DNA of 64,000 nucleotides from Acidomonas methanolica (GTDB taxonomy: Bacteria > Pseudomonadota > Alphaproteobacteria > Acetobacterales > Acetobacteraceae): positions 30,631 to 94,630 of the forward strand of contig NZ_SLZN01000011.1 of the NCBI RefSeq assembly GCF_004346035.1, written 5' to 3'. This document shows positions 36,770 through 47,033 of the stretch, in pieces. Under the pieces are notes generated by a model, which was not told the DNA's origin, searched no databases, and saw nothing but the letters and a program-made list of their open reading frames with translations. Every line of letters begins with the position of its first letter. Within the stretch, counting starts at the first letter, position 1. Both the position numbers and the translations under genes were made by a program.

Positions 36770-37921
36770 TCACGCCCGGCTTTCGGCGATCTTGCGCTCC
36801 AGCGTGTTGTGGAGCCGGACGAACGCCGCCTCGAACCCGTCCAGACCCTCGCGCAGAAGCTGATCCGTCACTGTCTTGAGGTCGATCCCGAAGGCATGCA
36901 ACTGGCGCAGGATCTCGCGCGACGCGCCATAATCGCGCGCCATCTCGCGCGTGACCTCGCCATGGTCGCGAAAGGCGTCATAGGTTTCCAGCGGCATCGT
37001 GTTCACCGTCTCCGGCGCCACGAGTTCCTCCACATACCGCACGTCGCGATAGGTCGGGTCCTTGCTGCCGGTGCTGGCCCAGAGCAGACGCTGGGGCTGC
37101 GCGCCCTCTTCCGCCAGCCGCTGCCAGCGCGCGCTGTTCGTCACCTGCTCCCAGTGCTCGTAGGCGAGCTTCGCGTTCGCGACGGCGACCTTGCCGCGAA
37201 GCGCCTTCAGCGCGGCGACATCACCTTCACCCGCCGCGATCTTGCGGTCGATGAGGCTGTCGGCGAGCACGTCGACACGGCTGATGTAGAAGGAGGAGAC
37301 GCTGGCGATGTCCTTCACGTCCAGCCCGGCCTCGACCCGGCGCTCCAGCCCGCGGATATAGGCTTCGAGCACGGCCTGATAGGCCGCCTGTTCGAAGAGC
37401 AGCGTCACGTTGACGTTGATGCCTTCGAACGTCGCTTCCTCGATCGCCTTCGCCCCCGGGGCATTGCCCGGGATCTTGATCATGACGTTCGGCAGGTCCA
37501 CCGCGCGCCACAGCCTGCGGGAGTCCTTGATCGTCGCCTCCGCGTCATTGGCGATATAGGGCGACACCTCGATGCTGACATGGCCGTCGAAATGATTCGT
37601 CCCGTCATAGACCGGCCGCAGCACGTCCGCCGCCGCGCGGATGTCCGTCACCGCCAGCTCTTCGTACAGCTCTTCCGGCGTGACGGGCTTCCTGGATACG
37701 ATCGACCGGATCTGCGCGTCATAGGCGTTGCCGTACCCCATCGTCTTTTCGAAAATGGCCGGATTGGAAGTCATCCCCTGGAGACCGTCCTGTTCCACCA
37801 TCTTCCGGAGGCTGCCGCTTTCCGTATGGGTGCGGTTGATGTAGTCGAGCCAGGGGGACTGCCCCCGCGCGAGCAGTGCCTCGAAGCGTCCAGCATCCGT
37901 CTGCGAATAGCGTTGCGCCAT
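36770..37921 (-). CDS. tal: Transaldolase
   Basis: The 383-residue enzyme of the pentose phosphate pathway moves a three-carbon unit between sedoheptulose-7-P and glyceraldehyde-3-P. The Schiff-base lysine is K149 in VMIKIPG; TSNPAIFEKT and SSFYISRVD are family signatures. It belongs to the longer (about 370-390 residue) Tal class. The ATG at 37921 is chosen because GAGGAGA precedes it; an upstream open frame to 38047 is not supported. It is 176 bases upstream of the kinase gene in the same direction. Confidence 0.95.
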   Translation of the reverse strand: MAQRYSQTDAGRFEALLARGQSPWLDYINRTHTESGSLRKMVEQDGLQGMTSNPAIFEKTMGYGNAYDAQIRSIVSRKPVTPEELYEELAVTDIRAAADVLRPVYDGTNHFDGHVSIEVSPYIANDAEATIKDSRRLWRAVDLPNVMIKIPGNAPGAKAIEEATFEGINVNVTLLFEQAAYQAVLEAYIRGLERRVEAGLDVKDIASVSSFYISRVDVLADSLIDRKIAAGEGDVAALKALRGKVAVANAKLAYEHWEQVTNSARWQRLAEEGAQPQRLLWASTGSKDPTYRDVRYVEELVAPETVNTMPLETYDAFRDHGEVTREMARDYGASREILRQLHAFGIDLKTVTDQLLREGLDGFEAAFVRLHNTLERKIAESRA

Positions 37922-38071
37922 TTTTCGTTTTCTCCTCATGAAACCTGCCGTTCGATAGAGTCCGCCGACAATCGCTCCGCGGCCTCTCGCAGCAGCCGGA
38001 CCTCCGACCCTCTCATTAGCGGGGAGTGCGCCGGTTTTTGGACTCACGTTGCGTCGAATAGAGATAGACTA

Positions 38072-38094
38072 AGCGTGAGGTGCCAGCGTGAGGT
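38072..38094. repeat. Direct repeat AGCGTGAGGT x2 upstream of DHA2 pump
   Basis: AGCGTGAGGT occurs at 38072-38081 and 38085-38094, 13 bases apart start to start. A second pair CTGGCGCAACTCC follows at 38163-38175 and 38178-38190, 15 bases apart. Both lie in the tal/MFS intergenic region, upstream of the ATG at 38229. They may be operator elements for the efflux gene. Confidence 0.5.
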
Positions 38095-38228
38095 CCCTGG
38101 CGGGACGCTCTCACGGCCGGTCCGCGGCCACTCGTTTTCCCGCCTTCCGCGACCGTAACCGTCTGGCGCAACTCCCCCTGGCGCAACTCCGCTGGCGCGC
38201 GGCCGCCGCCCTCTTCTATGTTGATGCC

Positions 38229-39707
38229 ATGACCTCACCCGCCGACCCGCCCGCCGTCCTGAATCGAGACATCCTGCGCATCGCCTCCGTGGTGGTGCTC
38301 GGTAGCATCATGTCGATCCTCGACACGACCATCGTGAACGTCGCCATCCGCACGCTATCGAGGGATTTCAACGCCAGTCTGGAAACGACCCAGTGGGTCG
38401 CGACCGGCTACATGCTCGCGCTGGCCGCCATCATTCCCCTGACGGGATGGGCGGTGGACCGCTTCGGCACCCGGCGGCTCTACATGCTCTCGATCCTGCT
38501 CTTTCTCGTGGGATCGACGCTCTCCGGCGCGGCCTGGTCCATCGGCAGCCTGATTCTCTTCCGCATCCTGCAAGGGCTGGGCGGCGGCATGATCATGCCC
38601 GCGGGCATGATCATCCTCACCCATGCCGCGGGCCCCGGCGGCACCGGGCGCATCATGAGCCTGATCGGCGTGCCGATGCTGCTCGGCCCGATCGCCGGAC
38701 CGATTCTCGGCGGCTGGTTCGTCGACGATTTCTCCTGGCGCTGGATTTTCTTCGTGAACCTGCCGATCGGCGCGCTCGCGCTGGTCGCCGCGCACCGCTA
38801 CCTCGCCCGCGAAACGCCCAGGCCGCATCACCGGCTGGACTGGATCGGCCTTCTTCTTCTCTCGCCAGGTCTGGCGCTCCTCGTCTTCGGCCTGGCGGAA
38901 ATCGCGGCCGCCGCGGGCCTGGGCAATGTGGGCGGCGATATCTGCCTTCTCGCCGGAGCGGCGCTCATTGCCGCATTCACCTTCCATTCCGCCCTCACGC
39001 CCGGCGCCCTGATCGATGTCCGTCTCTTCGCCCGGACCGCACCGGCCGCCGGCGTCATGACCTCCTTCTTCTTCGCGACGGGATTCTTCGGCATCGCGTT
39101 GCTGATGCCGCTCTATTTTCAGATCCTGCGCGGGGAACCCGCCCTGGGCGCGGGCCTGCACCTCGCGCCGCAGGGCCTGGGAGCGATGTGCGCCATGCCG
39201 CTCGCCGGATGGCTGACGGACCGGATCGGCCCGCGCCGGGTCGTGCTCGGCGGTCTCGCCTTCGTGATCGCGGGGCTGCTGGCGCTGTGTTTCATCGCCG
39301 CCGACACGCCGCTGATCCGGGTGGAAGCGGCGCTGTTCTTCAACGGACTCGGCATGGGCTGCGTCATGATGCCCAGCATGAGCGCGGTGCTGGGACATAT
39401 GGAGCACCATCAGATCGCTCGCGCGACCAGCGCACTGAACGTCATCCAGCGCGTGGGCGGCTCGATCGGCACCGCGCTGCTGACGGTGATCCTCGCGCAG
39501 GGAATCGCCCGCTACACCGGCGACGCCCATGCGCTGCACCACGCCGTGCCGGCGGCGCTGCGCCCGGCCATGAGCAACGCCTTCGCCCATACGTTCCGCT
39601 ATGCGCTGGGCATCATTCTCCTCGCCCTCCTTGCCGCCCTGGGCCTGCCCGACACGCGTCCGGCAACCGAGGCGGCAAAAGATGACGCCGTCGCGGAAGT
39701 CTTGTAG
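38229..39707 (+). CDS. DHA2-family MFS drug efflux transporter
   Basis: The 492-residue protein has 14 predicted membrane helices. The first helix carries [15 protein letters not shown], the second loop [13 protein letters not shown], and TM4-5 [14 protein letters not shown]...GPILGG, all diagnostic of EmrB/QacA-type exporters. The ATG at 38229 gives the standard N-terminus. The gene sits divergent from tal, with the two repeat pairs described separately in between. No membrane-fusion partner is adjacent. The substrate is unknown. Confidence 0.92.
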   Translation: MTSPADPPAVLNRDILRIASVVVLGSIMSILDTTIVNVAIRTLSRDFNASLETTQWVATGYMLALAAIIPLTGWAVDRFGTRRLYMLSILLFLVGSTLSGAAWSIGSLILFRILQGLGGGMIMPAGMIILTHAAGPGGTGRIMSLIGVPMLLGPIAGPILGGWFVDDFSWRWIFFVNLPIGALALVAAHRYLARETPRPHHRLDWIGLLLLSPGLALLVFGLAEIAAAAGLGNVGGDICLLAGAALIAAFTFHSALTPGALIDVRLFARTAPAAGVMTSFFFATGFFGIALLMPLYFQILRGEPALGAGLHLAPQGLGAMCAMPLAGWLTDRIGPRRVVLGGLAFVIAGLLALCFIAADTPLIRVEAALFFNGLGMGCVMMPSMSAVLGHMEHHQIARATSALNVIQRVGGSIGTALLTVILAQGIARYTGDAHALHHAVPAALRPAMSNAFAHTFRYALGIILLALLAALGLPDTRPATEAAKDDAVAEVL

Positions 39708-39775
39708 ACAAAACCAGAACATTGCGGGCATGCTGTCCGCGCCTGCCGACATCCATCTTCATCCCCCGGAAGCTG

Positions 39776-42688
39776 ATGACCGATTTTTCCCAAGCCGCCA
39801 TCCGCGTCCGCGGCGCGCGCGTCCATAATCTGAAGAACATCGACGCCGACATTCCGCGCGACGCGCTGACGGTCATCACCGGGTTGTCGGGCTCCGGCAA
39901 GTCCTCGCTCGCCTTCGACACGATCTACGCCGAGGGACAGAGGCGCTATGTCGAGAGTCTCTCCGCCTATGCCCGGCAGTTCCTCGAACTGATGGGCAAG
40001 CCGGATGTGGATTCGATCGAGGGACTCTCGCCCGCCATCTCCATCGAGCAGAAAACCACCTCAAAGAACCCCCGCTCGACCGTCGGCACCATCACCGAGA
40101 TCCATGACTACATGCGCCTGCTCTGGGCGCGCGCGGGCGTGCCGTATTCGCCCGCCACCGGCCTGCCGATCGAGGCGCAGACCGTCAGCCAGATGGTCGA
40201 TCGCGTCATGACCCTGCCGGAAGGCATGCGTCTGATGCTGCTCTCGCCCGTCATCCGCGACCGCAAGGGCGAATATCGCAAGGAACTCGCCGAACTCCAA
40301 CGCAAGGGCTTCGCGCGCGTCAAGATCGACGGCCAGCTCCACGACATCGCCGAGGCGCCGCATCTGAACCGCAAGCTGCGCCATACGGTCGAGGTGGTCA
40401 TCGACCGCATCGTGGTCAAACCCGGCATCGAAACACGTCTCGCCGACAGTTTCGAAAGCGCGATCGCCCTCTCCGACGGCCTGGCCTATGCCGAGGAAGT
40501 GAAACGCGAGGGCGAGGAGGGCGAGCCGCAACGAATCGTCTTTTCCGCCAAATTCGCCTGCCCCGTCTCCGGCTTCACGCTGGAGGAGATCGAGCCGCGC
40601 CTGTTCTCCTTCAACGCGCCGATGGGCGCCTGCCCGGTCTGCGACGGCATCGGGACGGAGACGCATTTCGACGAGCATCTCGTCATCCCCAACGAGAAGC
40701 TTTCCCTCGCGGAAGGCGCGGTCGCCCCGTGGGACGACGCCAAGAGCCCATGGTACACCCAGACCCTGCGGTCCATCGCGGCGCATTTCGGCGAATCCAT
40801 GGACACGCCCTGGCATCGGCTGAAAGTCCAGACGCGCGAAACCATCCTGAACGGCGCCCCGGCGCCAATCGAATTCACCTACAAGGATGACCGCCGGGCG
40901 TACAGCATCACCAAGCCGTTCGAGGGCGTCATCACCAATCTTCGCCGCCGCATGGCGGAGACGGACAGCGTGTGGGTGCGCGAGGAACTGGCGCGCTACC
41001 AGTCCGATCACCCCTGCCATGCCTGCAACGGCGCACGCCTGAAGCCGGAGGCGCTGAGCGTCAGGGTCGGCGGGATGAACATCGCGGAGGCGTCCGACCT
41101 CACCATCCGCCGCGCGCTGGGCTGGTTCTCCGGCGTCGAAGCGACGCTGACGCCCCAGCGCGCGGAGATCGCGCGCCGCATCCTGCGCGAGATCACCGAC
41201 CGGCTGCACTTCCTCAACGATGTGGGGCTCGATTACCTCACCCTCTCGCGCGGCTCCGCGACGCTGTCCGGCGGCGAGAGCCAGCGCATCCGCCTTGCCT
41301 CGCAGATCGGGTCGGGGCTGACAGGCGTGCTCTACGTGCTGGACGAACCCTCGATCGGCCTGCATCAGCGCGACAACGAGCGGCTGCTGGGAACGCTCGA
41401 CCGGCTCAAGCGGCTGGGCAACACCGTCATCGTCGTCGAGCATGACGAGGACGCGATCCGCGCCGCCGACTGGCTGATCGACATGGGGCCGGGCGCGGGC
41501 ATGCATGGCGGGCAGGTCATCGCCGTCGGCACGCCGGACGAGGTCGCGCGGAACACCGCAAGCATCACGGGCGACTACCTCTCCGGCCGCCGCGCCATCG
41601 CGGTGCCGGAGACGCGCCGACCGGTCGATCCGAAGCGGATGCTGAAGCTCGTCGGCGCGACCGGCAACAATCTGCGCGACGTGACGGCCAGCTTCCCGCT
41701 GGGCTGCTTCATCGCCGTCACCGGCGTCTCGGGCGGCGGCAAATCGACGCTGGTCATCGACACGCTCTACAAAGCGCTCTCCCGCCAGCTCATGGGGTCG
41801 GGCCAGACGCCGCTCCCCTACCGCGCCATCGAGGGACTCGCCCATCTCGACAAGATCATCGAGATCGACCAGTCCCCGATCGGGCGCACGCCGCGCTCCA
41901 ATCCCGCGACCTATACCGATCTCTTCGCGCCGATCCGCGACTGGTTCGCCGAACTGCCGGAAGCGAAGGCGCGCGGCTACAAGCCGGGCCGCTTCTCCTT
42001 CAACGTCAAGGGCGGCCGTTGCGAAGCGTGTCAGGGCGACGGCGTGCTCAAGATCGAGATGCATTTCCTGCCGGACGTGTTCGTCACCTGCTCGACCTGC
42101 AAGGGCCAGCGCTACAACCGCGAGACGCTGGAGGTGAAATTCCGGGGCAAATCCATCGCCGACGTGCTGGCCATGACGGTGGACGAGGCGCTGCCCTTCT
42201 TCCAGGCGGTTCCACGCATCCGGGACCGTCTCGCCGTCCTCCAGCAGGTGGGGCTCGGTTACGTCGCGCTGGGCCAGCAGGCCACCACGCTCTCGGGCGG
42301 CGAGGCGCAGCGCGTCAAACTGTCCAAGGAGCTCGCCCGTCGCGCCACCGGCCGCACGCTCTATATTCTCGACGAGCCGACCACCGGGCTGCACATGGAG
42401 GACGTCCGCAAGCTGCTCGACGTGCTGCACGCGCTGGTGGATCAAGGCAATACGGTGCTGGTCATCGAGCATAATCTCGACGTCATCAAGACCGCCGACT
42501 GGCTGATCGACATCGGCCCCGAAGGCGGCGAAGGCGGCGGCCGCATCGTCATCGAAGGCCGACCCGAGGACATCGTCGCCTGCCCCGAAAGCTATACGGG
42601 AAGATTTCTCAGCCCGATGCTGCCGGCCCGGCGAAAAAAGGCCCGCGCCGCCGCCGCGCGTCCGGCCAAGGGAACATCATCCCCCTGA
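39776..42688 (+). CDS. uvrA: Excinuclease ABC subunit A
   Basis: The 970-residue DNA-damage recognition ATPase of nucleotide-excision repair has two ABC domains. Walker A motifs are GLSGSGKSS (about 36-44) and GVSGGGKST; signature motifs TLSGGESQR and [10 protein letters not shown] are present. Zinc modules are CPVCDG and CEACQG...CSTCKG. The ATG at 39776 (GGAAG upstream) is preferred over an upstream one at 39722. The last 12 bases overlap the convergent recombinase gene, which may mark an insertion edge. Confidence 0.98.
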   Translation: MTDFSQAAIRVRGARVHNLKNIDADIPRDALTVITGLSGSGKSSLAFDTIYAEGQRRYVESLSAYARQFLELMGKPDVDSIEGLSPAISIEQKTTSKNPRSTVGTITEIHDYMRLLWARAGVPYSPATGLPIEAQTVSQMVDRVMTLPEGMRLMLLSPVIRDRKGEYRKELAELQRKGFARVKIDGQLHDIAEAPHLNRKLRHTVEVVIDRIVVKPGIETRLADSFESAIALSDGLAYAEEVKREGEEGEPQRIVFSAKFACPVSGFTLEEIEPRLFSFNAPMGACPVCDGIGTETHFDEHLVIPNEKLSLAEGAVAPWDDAKSPWYTQTLRSIAAHFGESMDTPWHRLKVQTRETILNGAPAPIEFTYKDDRRAYSITKPFEGVITNLRRRMAETDSVWVREELARYQSDHPCHACNGARLKPEALSVRVGGMNIAEASDLTIRRALGWFSGVEATLTPQRAEIARRILREITDRLHFLNDVGLDYLTLSRGSATLSGGESQRIRLASQIGSGLTGVLYVLDEPSIGLHQRDNERLLGTLDRLKRLGNTVIVVEHDEDAIRAADWLIDMGPGAGMHGGQVIAVGTPDEVARNTASITGDYLSGRRAIAVPETRRPVDPKRMLKLVGATGNNLRDVTASFPLGCFIAVTGVSGGGKSTLVIDTLYKALSRQLMGSGQTPLPYRAIEGLAHLDKIIEIDQSPIGRTPRSNPATYTDLFAPIRDWFAELPEAKARGYKPGRFSFNVKGGRCEACQGDGVLKIEMHFLPDVFVTCSTCKGQRYNRETLEVKFRGKSIADVLAMTVDEALPFFQAVPRIRDRLAVLQQVGLGYVALGQQATTLSGGEAQRVKLSKELARRATGRTLYILDEPTTGLHMEDVRKLLDVLHALVDQGNTVLVIEHNLDVIKTADWLIDIGPEGGEGGGRIVIEGRPEDIVACPESYTGRFLSPMLPARRKKARAAAARPAKGTSSP

Positions 42689-43312
42689 CATCCCGAGCGG
42701 ACGCACGGCCCGCACCGCGTCGGGACGCCGGCGCGACCTGTTGCTGTCGCCGCCATTGCATACCCGCGAGACGACGCTCCTGCTCACATGGAACTCCGTC
42801 GCCAGCATCTCGACGCTCGCGCCGGCAAGACGCCGGCGCTTCATGTCGTCGCGCTCCTTGCCGGAGAGAAGCGGCGGACGCCCCATGCGCTTGCCCAACG
42901 CGATCGAACGCTGCCGCCCTTCGGCCGTTCTGATGCGGATCAGGTCGCGCTCGACATCGGCGACACCCCCCAGCACGGCCAGCATCAGCCGCCCGGCGCT
43001 CGACGACGTATCCGCCCACGGCTCGGACAGGGAGAAGAATTGCGCCTTCCGTGCATCTATCCTCTGAACGATTGCAAACAGGTCGAACGTACTGCGCGCC
43101 AGCCGGTCAATTCTCGTGACGATGACCACGTCACCTTCCTCCAACTGAGCAATCAGGCTGTCGAGTTGCGCCCGCGCCGCCACGGCGCCGCTGATTTTCT
43201 CCCTGAAAACGACATGACATCCGCTGGCATGGAGTTGCTCTATCTGGGAGTCCAGTGTCTGCCCGACCGTACTCACCCGGGCATAGCCAATTTTTCTTCC
43301 CATATCCTGCAT
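42677..43312 (-). CDS. Serine recombinase (resolvase/invertase family)
   Basis: The 211-residue protein has the small-serine-recombinase fold: [16 protein letters not shown] with the nucleophilic serine of the ARVST motif, arginines in [12 protein letters not shown], and a C-terminal helix-turn-helix [11 protein letters not shown]. It acts on short DNA repeats as a tetramer and resolves cointegrates or inverts DNA. It looks intact. Its 3' end overlaps uvrA by 12 bases and its upstream DNA holds a perfect inverted repeat, a likely recombination site. It marks the edge of the accessory region. Confidence 0.93.
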   Translation of the reverse strand: MQDMGRKIGYARVSTVGQTLDSQIEQLHASGCHVVFREKISGAVAARAQLDSLIAQLEEGDVVIVTRIDRLARSTFDLFAIVQRIDARKAQFFSLSEPWADTSSSAGRLMLAVLGGVADVERDLIRIRTAEGRQRSIALGKRMGRPPLLSGKERDDMKRRRLAGASVEMLATEFHVSRSVVSRVCNGGDSNRSRRRPDAVRAVRPLGMSGG

Positions 43313-43327
43313 GTCTACAAGCGCAAA

Positions 43328-43366
43328 ACGTCTTCAAAACCGTTAATTTTTAGTTATTGAAGACGT
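43328..43366. repeat. Inverted repeat, candidate res/crossover site
   Basis: ACGTCTTCAA (43328-43337) and TTGAAGACGT (43357-43366) are a perfect 10-bp inverted repeat with a 19-base AT-rich spacer, starting 16 bases upstream of the recombinase start. Resolvases usually bind such sites in the region that also holds their promoter. A second repeat, CATGAAC/GTTCATG, follows at 43411-43417 and 43426-43432. Confidence 0.6.
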
Positions 43367-43410
43367 GCGGGACGAAAAAAGCAAGGGACGATCGACACGT
43401 ATATCAATTT

Positions 43411-43432
43411 CATGAACTCCGACCGGTTCATG
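43411..43432. repeat. Short inverted repeat CATGAAC/GTTCATG
   Basis: A perfect 7-bp inverted repeat with an 8-base centre lies 45 bases beyond the first repeat. It could be a second recombinase subsite or an operator. Nothing else supports a function. Confidence 0.35.
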
Positions 43433-43904
43433 CCCCGTGCACGCCCGCCTGACGGCACAGTGGAGAGACATTCCGCAGCTTCGGCTTCAGCCGCTTTCCG
43501 GACCATCGGGATCATGCCAAGGCGCCGAGGACAGACCCCGGGCTTATGGCCGGATTTCGGGGATGGCGGCGGTCTCGAAAGCCGTCGCGGCGCATGGCGG
43601 GTCGTTCCCGTTCAGGGCGCATGCCTCTCCCATCTGGCCGGTCGCCGTATGACCGGCTTCGATCCGCCTCCGGGCGAGCGGAGGGTCCGTCCGGAGGACA
43701 TTCGTCTCAGAACCGCTGCCATCGAAGACCTATCCCGTCCCGTTCTTGTCGTCTCCCGCGACAGGGCCGCGCCGGACGGCAAGCATTCCACGCTCCAACT
43801 CCGTTTTCAAGCAGGCTCCGGCCGATCGGGGGAGGGGCGGCGGAGACGGAAGGACGCCGCGCCGGAGAGGGGCGCGCGGGATCGGCCCTCTGTCAATGGG
43901 GACT
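43433..43904. other. Spacer with no supported gene
   Basis: This stretch between the recombinase upstream repeats and the flavin reductase gene has only short, high-GC frames. The longest, 43412-43999 on the plus strand, overlaps the reductase by about 95 bases and shows no domain. It may be debris of an older insertion. No tRNA or clear repeat is seen. Confidence 0.55.
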
Positions 43905-44414
43905 TCACTCCACGGCCCTTGTTCTGGGCAGCGCATGAAAGCGCCGATCGAACCATGTCAGTGCATCGCTTTCCTCCGCACCCTGTCGAATGGCCCTGAC
44001 GTGGCACAGAAGCACATCATGGGTGCCGGAAATATGGACCGCTTCCACGGTGCAGTCGAGGGACGCGACGGCCCGGTCGAGCAGGGGCGCGCCCGTGACG
44101 GCCCGGTGCCATGCGCCGTGGGCGAAGCGTTCCTCGGACCGCAGGCGTGAGTTGGCGAAGGCGGTGGCCAGCGCCTGATCTCCTTCCCCGAGAATGTTGA
44201 AGCCCAGCACGCGATTGCCCACGAACGCAGGATAGGAGCGGTTGGCGCGATTCAGGCAGACCAGCAGCGTCGGCGGCGTGTCGCTGACGCTGCACACGGC
44301 GGAGACGGTCAGCCCGTGCCGTCCTTCCGGGCCGTCCGTCGTGACCACGACGACAGGCGCGCCCAACTGGCTCATGGCGGCGCGGAAGGCCTGGGACGAG
44401 ACGGGTTCGGTCAT
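43905..44414 (-). CDS. Flavin reductase (RutF/HpaC-like)
   Basis: The 169-residue protein belongs to the flavin-reductase-like FMN-binding family, which supplies reduced flavin to two-component monooxygenases. Conserved parts are VTTDGPEGRHGLTVSAVCSVS and the FNILGEGDQALA segment. The ATG at 44414 overlaps the stop of the DODA gene (ATGA) and is preferred over an in-frame GTG at 44426. It is the likely partner of the LLM monooxygenase encoded at 48189-49298; that pairing is inferred. Confidence 0.9.
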   Translation of the reverse strand: MTEPVSSQAFRAAMSQLGAPVVVVTTDGPEGRHGLTVSAVCSVSDTPPTLLVCLNRANRSYPAFVGNRVLGFNILGEGDQALATAFANSRLRSEERFAHGAWHRAVTGAPLLDRAVASLDCTVEAVHISGTHDVLLCHVRAIRQGAEESDALTWFDRRFHALPRTRAVE

Positions 44415-45211
44415 GATTTCGGCCACCAGCCGATGCTCGTCATGCTGAGCGAGCCGTGTTCGATGTGACGCGGCTCGAAGACGACCGGATCGTCCTTGTC
44501 CGCCGCGCCGAGCGCGTAGAGCAAGGGCCAGTAATGATCAGGAGAGGGCACGGCGAGCTTGGCGGGTTCTCCCAAGGCCTCATACTCGATGACGGCCTGG
44601 ACATCGGCCGCCGCGATGGCCTGGACGATGTGATCGTCGAACGCCCTGGCCCAGGAATATGGTTCGCAATCCTGCGCGCCCCAGTTCATGCGCGGCAGAT
44701 TATGGACGATGTTCCCCGTGCCGATGACAAGCACGTCCGCGTCGCGCAAGGGTTTGAGCTTGCGCGCCAGTTCATAATGATCGAAGGGAGAACGACGGAT
44801 ATCGAGGCTGAGCTGCACGACGGGAATGTCGGCATCGGGCCATGCCTTGCACAGGACCGACCATGTGCCGTGATCGAGCCCCCACTGGCTTTCATCGAGC
44901 ACGACCGGCTCGGGCGCGAGAAGAGCCGCCACCTCGCGGGCAAGCGCCGGGCTGCCGGGCGCGGGATACTGGATGTCGAACAGGGGCCGCGGCAGGGACG
45001 AACCGAAATCATGGATGGTCCTCGGGCGCGCCATGGCGGTGACGCCGACGCCGCGTGTGAGCCAGTGGCCGGAAACGGCGACGATAGCGCGGGGGCGTCT
45101 GTAGTCCTGCTCGACGCGCAGGGCCATGCGTCGCCAGAGTCGGGTGGTCGCATTGTCCTGCAAGGCGATGACCGGGCTCCCGTGGCCGAAAAATATGACA
45201 GGCATGCGCAT
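44411..45211 (-). CDS. DODA-type extradiol ring-cleavage dioxygenase (LigB/YgiD family)
   Basis: The 266-residue enzyme resembles the 4,5-DOPA-dioxygenase family, which cleaves catechol rings with a bound metal. Candidate ligands are H10 (FGHGSP), H49 (SGHW) and H170 (GNIVHNL); H114 (LDHGTW) and the SPDHYWPLLY block are conserved. GGGAGGTAAC precedes its ATG. Translation is coupled to the flavin reductase gene by overlapping stop/start. Substrate specificity is unknown; a catechol-like intermediate is plausible. Confidence 0.9.
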   Translation of the reverse strand: MRMPVIFFGHGSPVIALQDNATTRLWRRMALRVEQDYRRPRAIVAVSGHWLTRGVGVTAMARPRTIHDFGSSLPRPLFDIQYPAPGSPALAREVAALLAPEPVVLDESQWGLDHGTWSVLCKAWPDADIPVVQLSLDIRRSPFDHYELARKLKPLRDADVLVIGTGNIVHNLPRMNWGAQDCEPYSWARAFDDHIVQAIAAADVQAVIEYEALGEPAKLAVPSPDHYWPLLYALGAADKDDPVVFEPRHIEHGSLSMTSIGWWPKS

Positions 45212-45375
45212 GGATCGTTACCTCCCCGTTTCAGATTCGCCGATGACGGCGTTTGAAATATAATGGCCGTGGCGCTGCCGACGCGCCAAGTGGCTCTTAT
45301 GGCGTCGTCGGGGAAGTTTCTGTTGCAAGCTAGTTTGTGTCGCATTCAGGCAAGCGCGGCCTTCGGGGAAATGCC

Positions 45376-45392
45376 TATATCGAAACGATATA
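45376..45392. promoter_or_regulatory. Perfect palindrome TATATCG-AAA-CGATATA, candidate operator
   Basis: A 7-bp perfect inverted repeat with a 3-base centre lies 43 bases upstream of the TauD ATG, between the divergent dioxygenase and TauD genes. The core TCGAAACGAT recurs at 48155-48164, upstream of the LLM gene. It looks like a dyad operator of a local regulator. No repressor gene of obvious type is next to it. Confidence 0.5.
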
Positions 45393-45434
45393 CGGTGACT
45401 CATGTCGCCGCAAAATCCAGAGGAGAAGCAGACC

Positions 45435-46307
45435 ATGGCGGACCCGGCGGTCACTCGAACGTCCTTGCGCATCGCTCCGCTCAAACCCGGCTCAGGCTTC
45501 GGCGCGGAGATCGTCGGGCTGGATATCGCGCAGGCCGATGACGCCACGCTCGATGCGGTGGTGGATGCGTTCAACCGGCACGGCGCGCTCCTCATTCGTG
45601 GCCAGACGCTCGGTCCGGCGGACCTCATGCGTTTCATCCGGCGGGTGGGAACGCCCGAGGGCCATACGATTCAGGACTTCACGCTCCCCGGTTTCCCGGA
45701 AATCTACGTGCTGTCCAACCGGGTCGAAAACGGGCGACCGATCGGCGCGCATAATGACGGCGTCGGCTGGCATACCGATTATTCCTACAAGGAAGAGCCG
45801 GTCATGAGCACCATGCTCTATGCGGTCGAAGTGCCTGCGGAAGGCAGCGATACGCTCCTCGCCGACGGGGTGGCGGCTTACAACGCGCTGTCGCCGGAGC
45901 GTCGGGCGACGCTTGAGAAGCTGAGACTGCACCATTCCTACCGGCACTTCATGGAAACCCGCGAGCACCAGCGGCGCGAACTGACGCCCGAGCAGATCCG
46001 CGACAATCCGGATGTCGTCCATCCGCTGATCCGCGTGCATCCGACGGATGGTCGCCGCGCGTTGTGGCCTTCGACCGGGACGGTGACGGAAATTCTCGGG
46101 CAGGACGACCCCAAGGATCTTTCGCTTCTCGAGGACCTCGTGGCGTTCATGACGGCGGAAGAATTCGTCTATCGCCATAAATGGCAGGTTGGCGACCTCC
46201 TGATGTGGGACAATCGCTGCACACTGCATACCGGCACGTTGTTCGACGACACGAAATATATCCGGACGATGCATCGTCTCTGGGTCAGGGGCGATCGTCC
46301 CGTCTGA
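45435..46307 (+). CDS. TauD/TfdA-family 2-oxoglutarate dioxygenase (first copy)
   Basis: The 290-residue Fe(II)/2-oxoglutarate enzyme has the facial-triad segment GWHTDYSY (H113, D115) and, near the C-terminus, the distal histidine in NRCTLH with RTMHRLWVRGD for 2-oxoglutarate binding. The start is placed at the ATG after AGGAGA. Family members hydroxylate taurine, 2,4-D, alkylsulfates and many amines. It may feed oxidised intermediates to the cluster. A VOC gene follows after 44 bases. Confidence 0.9.
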   Translation: MADPAVTRTSLRIAPLKPGSGFGAEIVGLDIAQADDATLDAVVDAFNRHGALLIRGQTLGPADLMRFIRRVGTPEGHTIQDFTLPGFPEIYVLSNRVENGRPIGAHNDGVGWHTDYSYKEEPVMSTMLYAVEVPAEGSDTLLADGVAAYNALSPERRATLEKLRLHHSYRHFMETREHQRRELTPEQIRDNPDVVHPLIRVHPTDGRRALWPSTGTVTEILGQDDPKDLSLLEDLVAFMTAEEFVYRHKWQVGDLLMWDNRCTLHTGTLFDDTKYIRTMHRLWVRGDRPV

Positions 46308-46351
46308 CACGCGACGCGCTTTTTTCCGATGCTTCACATTTGCGGGGTTTC

Positions 46352-46837
46352 ATGCCTGATACACTGATTTTCGTCGATATTCCGGCTGACGATCCGTCGG
46401 CCGCCGCGACGTTCTATGCCGACGTGTTCGGATGGCGGAACGACCCCAGACCGGAGGGACTTTATCATCGCATGGTGCCGGGCGGCCAGTTCCGCAATCC
46501 TGACGGCACGGAGAGCGAAATCGGCAATCTGCATATCGGCATTTTCAAGGCCGACAACGCACGTCCTCATCCGCAGCCTGAGGGCACCGCGCCGCGCGCC
46601 CTGTCGATCGAGGGCCGCAAGCCGCGTGTATGGCTGCTGATCGGCGACGACGACACGGCGGAGCGCATCCTCAAGGAAGCGGTCGCACGTGGAGCCACGG
46701 AATTATGGCGCGATCATTACTGGTCCACCTTCAACGGTTACAACCACGCCTTCATGGACCCGTGGGGGAATGAAATTCTCCTCTGGGGCAAGGCGGGACC
46801 GAACCCGGCCATTCCGGAAAACTATACGCGCGAATAG
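46352..46837 (+). CDS. VOC-family (glyoxalase/dioxygenase fold) protein
   Basis: The 161-residue protein has the vicinal-oxygen-chelate fold: TLIFVDIPADDPSAAATFYADVFGW, the LHIGIFK strand and DPWGNEILLWGK at the end. These small metal proteins act as ring-cleavage dioxygenases, isomerases or resistance proteins. A metal site is possible but the exact ligands are not clear. It is probably co-transcribed with the preceding TauD gene. Confidence 0.85.
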   Translation: MPDTLIFVDIPADDPSAAATFYADVFGWRNDPRPEGLYHRMVPGGQFRNPDGTESEIGNLHIGIFKADNARPHPQPEGTAPRALSIEGRKPRVWLLIGDDDTAERILKEAVARGATELWRDHYWSTFNGYNHAFMDPWGNEILLWGKAGPNPAIPENYTRE

Positions 46838-47033
46838 CGTTTTCGTCGACGGAAAGCCGTCGCGCAGAGCGGGAGAATCAGCGGGCGGCCGCCTCCCCTC
46901 GCCCGGCGTCACGAGCGTCCTGTTTTCTGTCCGGCCGGCGCGTCATCGCCCCGCCGGATTTCGATCTTCTGGGCGGGATGTCGGCGCAGGCTCCCGAAAA
47001 TCAGGCAGGCGTCGCCTTTCATGACGCGGCTTT

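Noticed and set aside
40061..42472. 803-residue minus-strand open frame inside uvrA
   Set aside because: It is the reverse shadow of uvrA with the composition typical of antisense frames.
43412..43999. 195-residue plus-strand frame upstream of flavin reductase
   Set aside because: No domain, Arg-rich composition, and overlap with the reductase 3' end.
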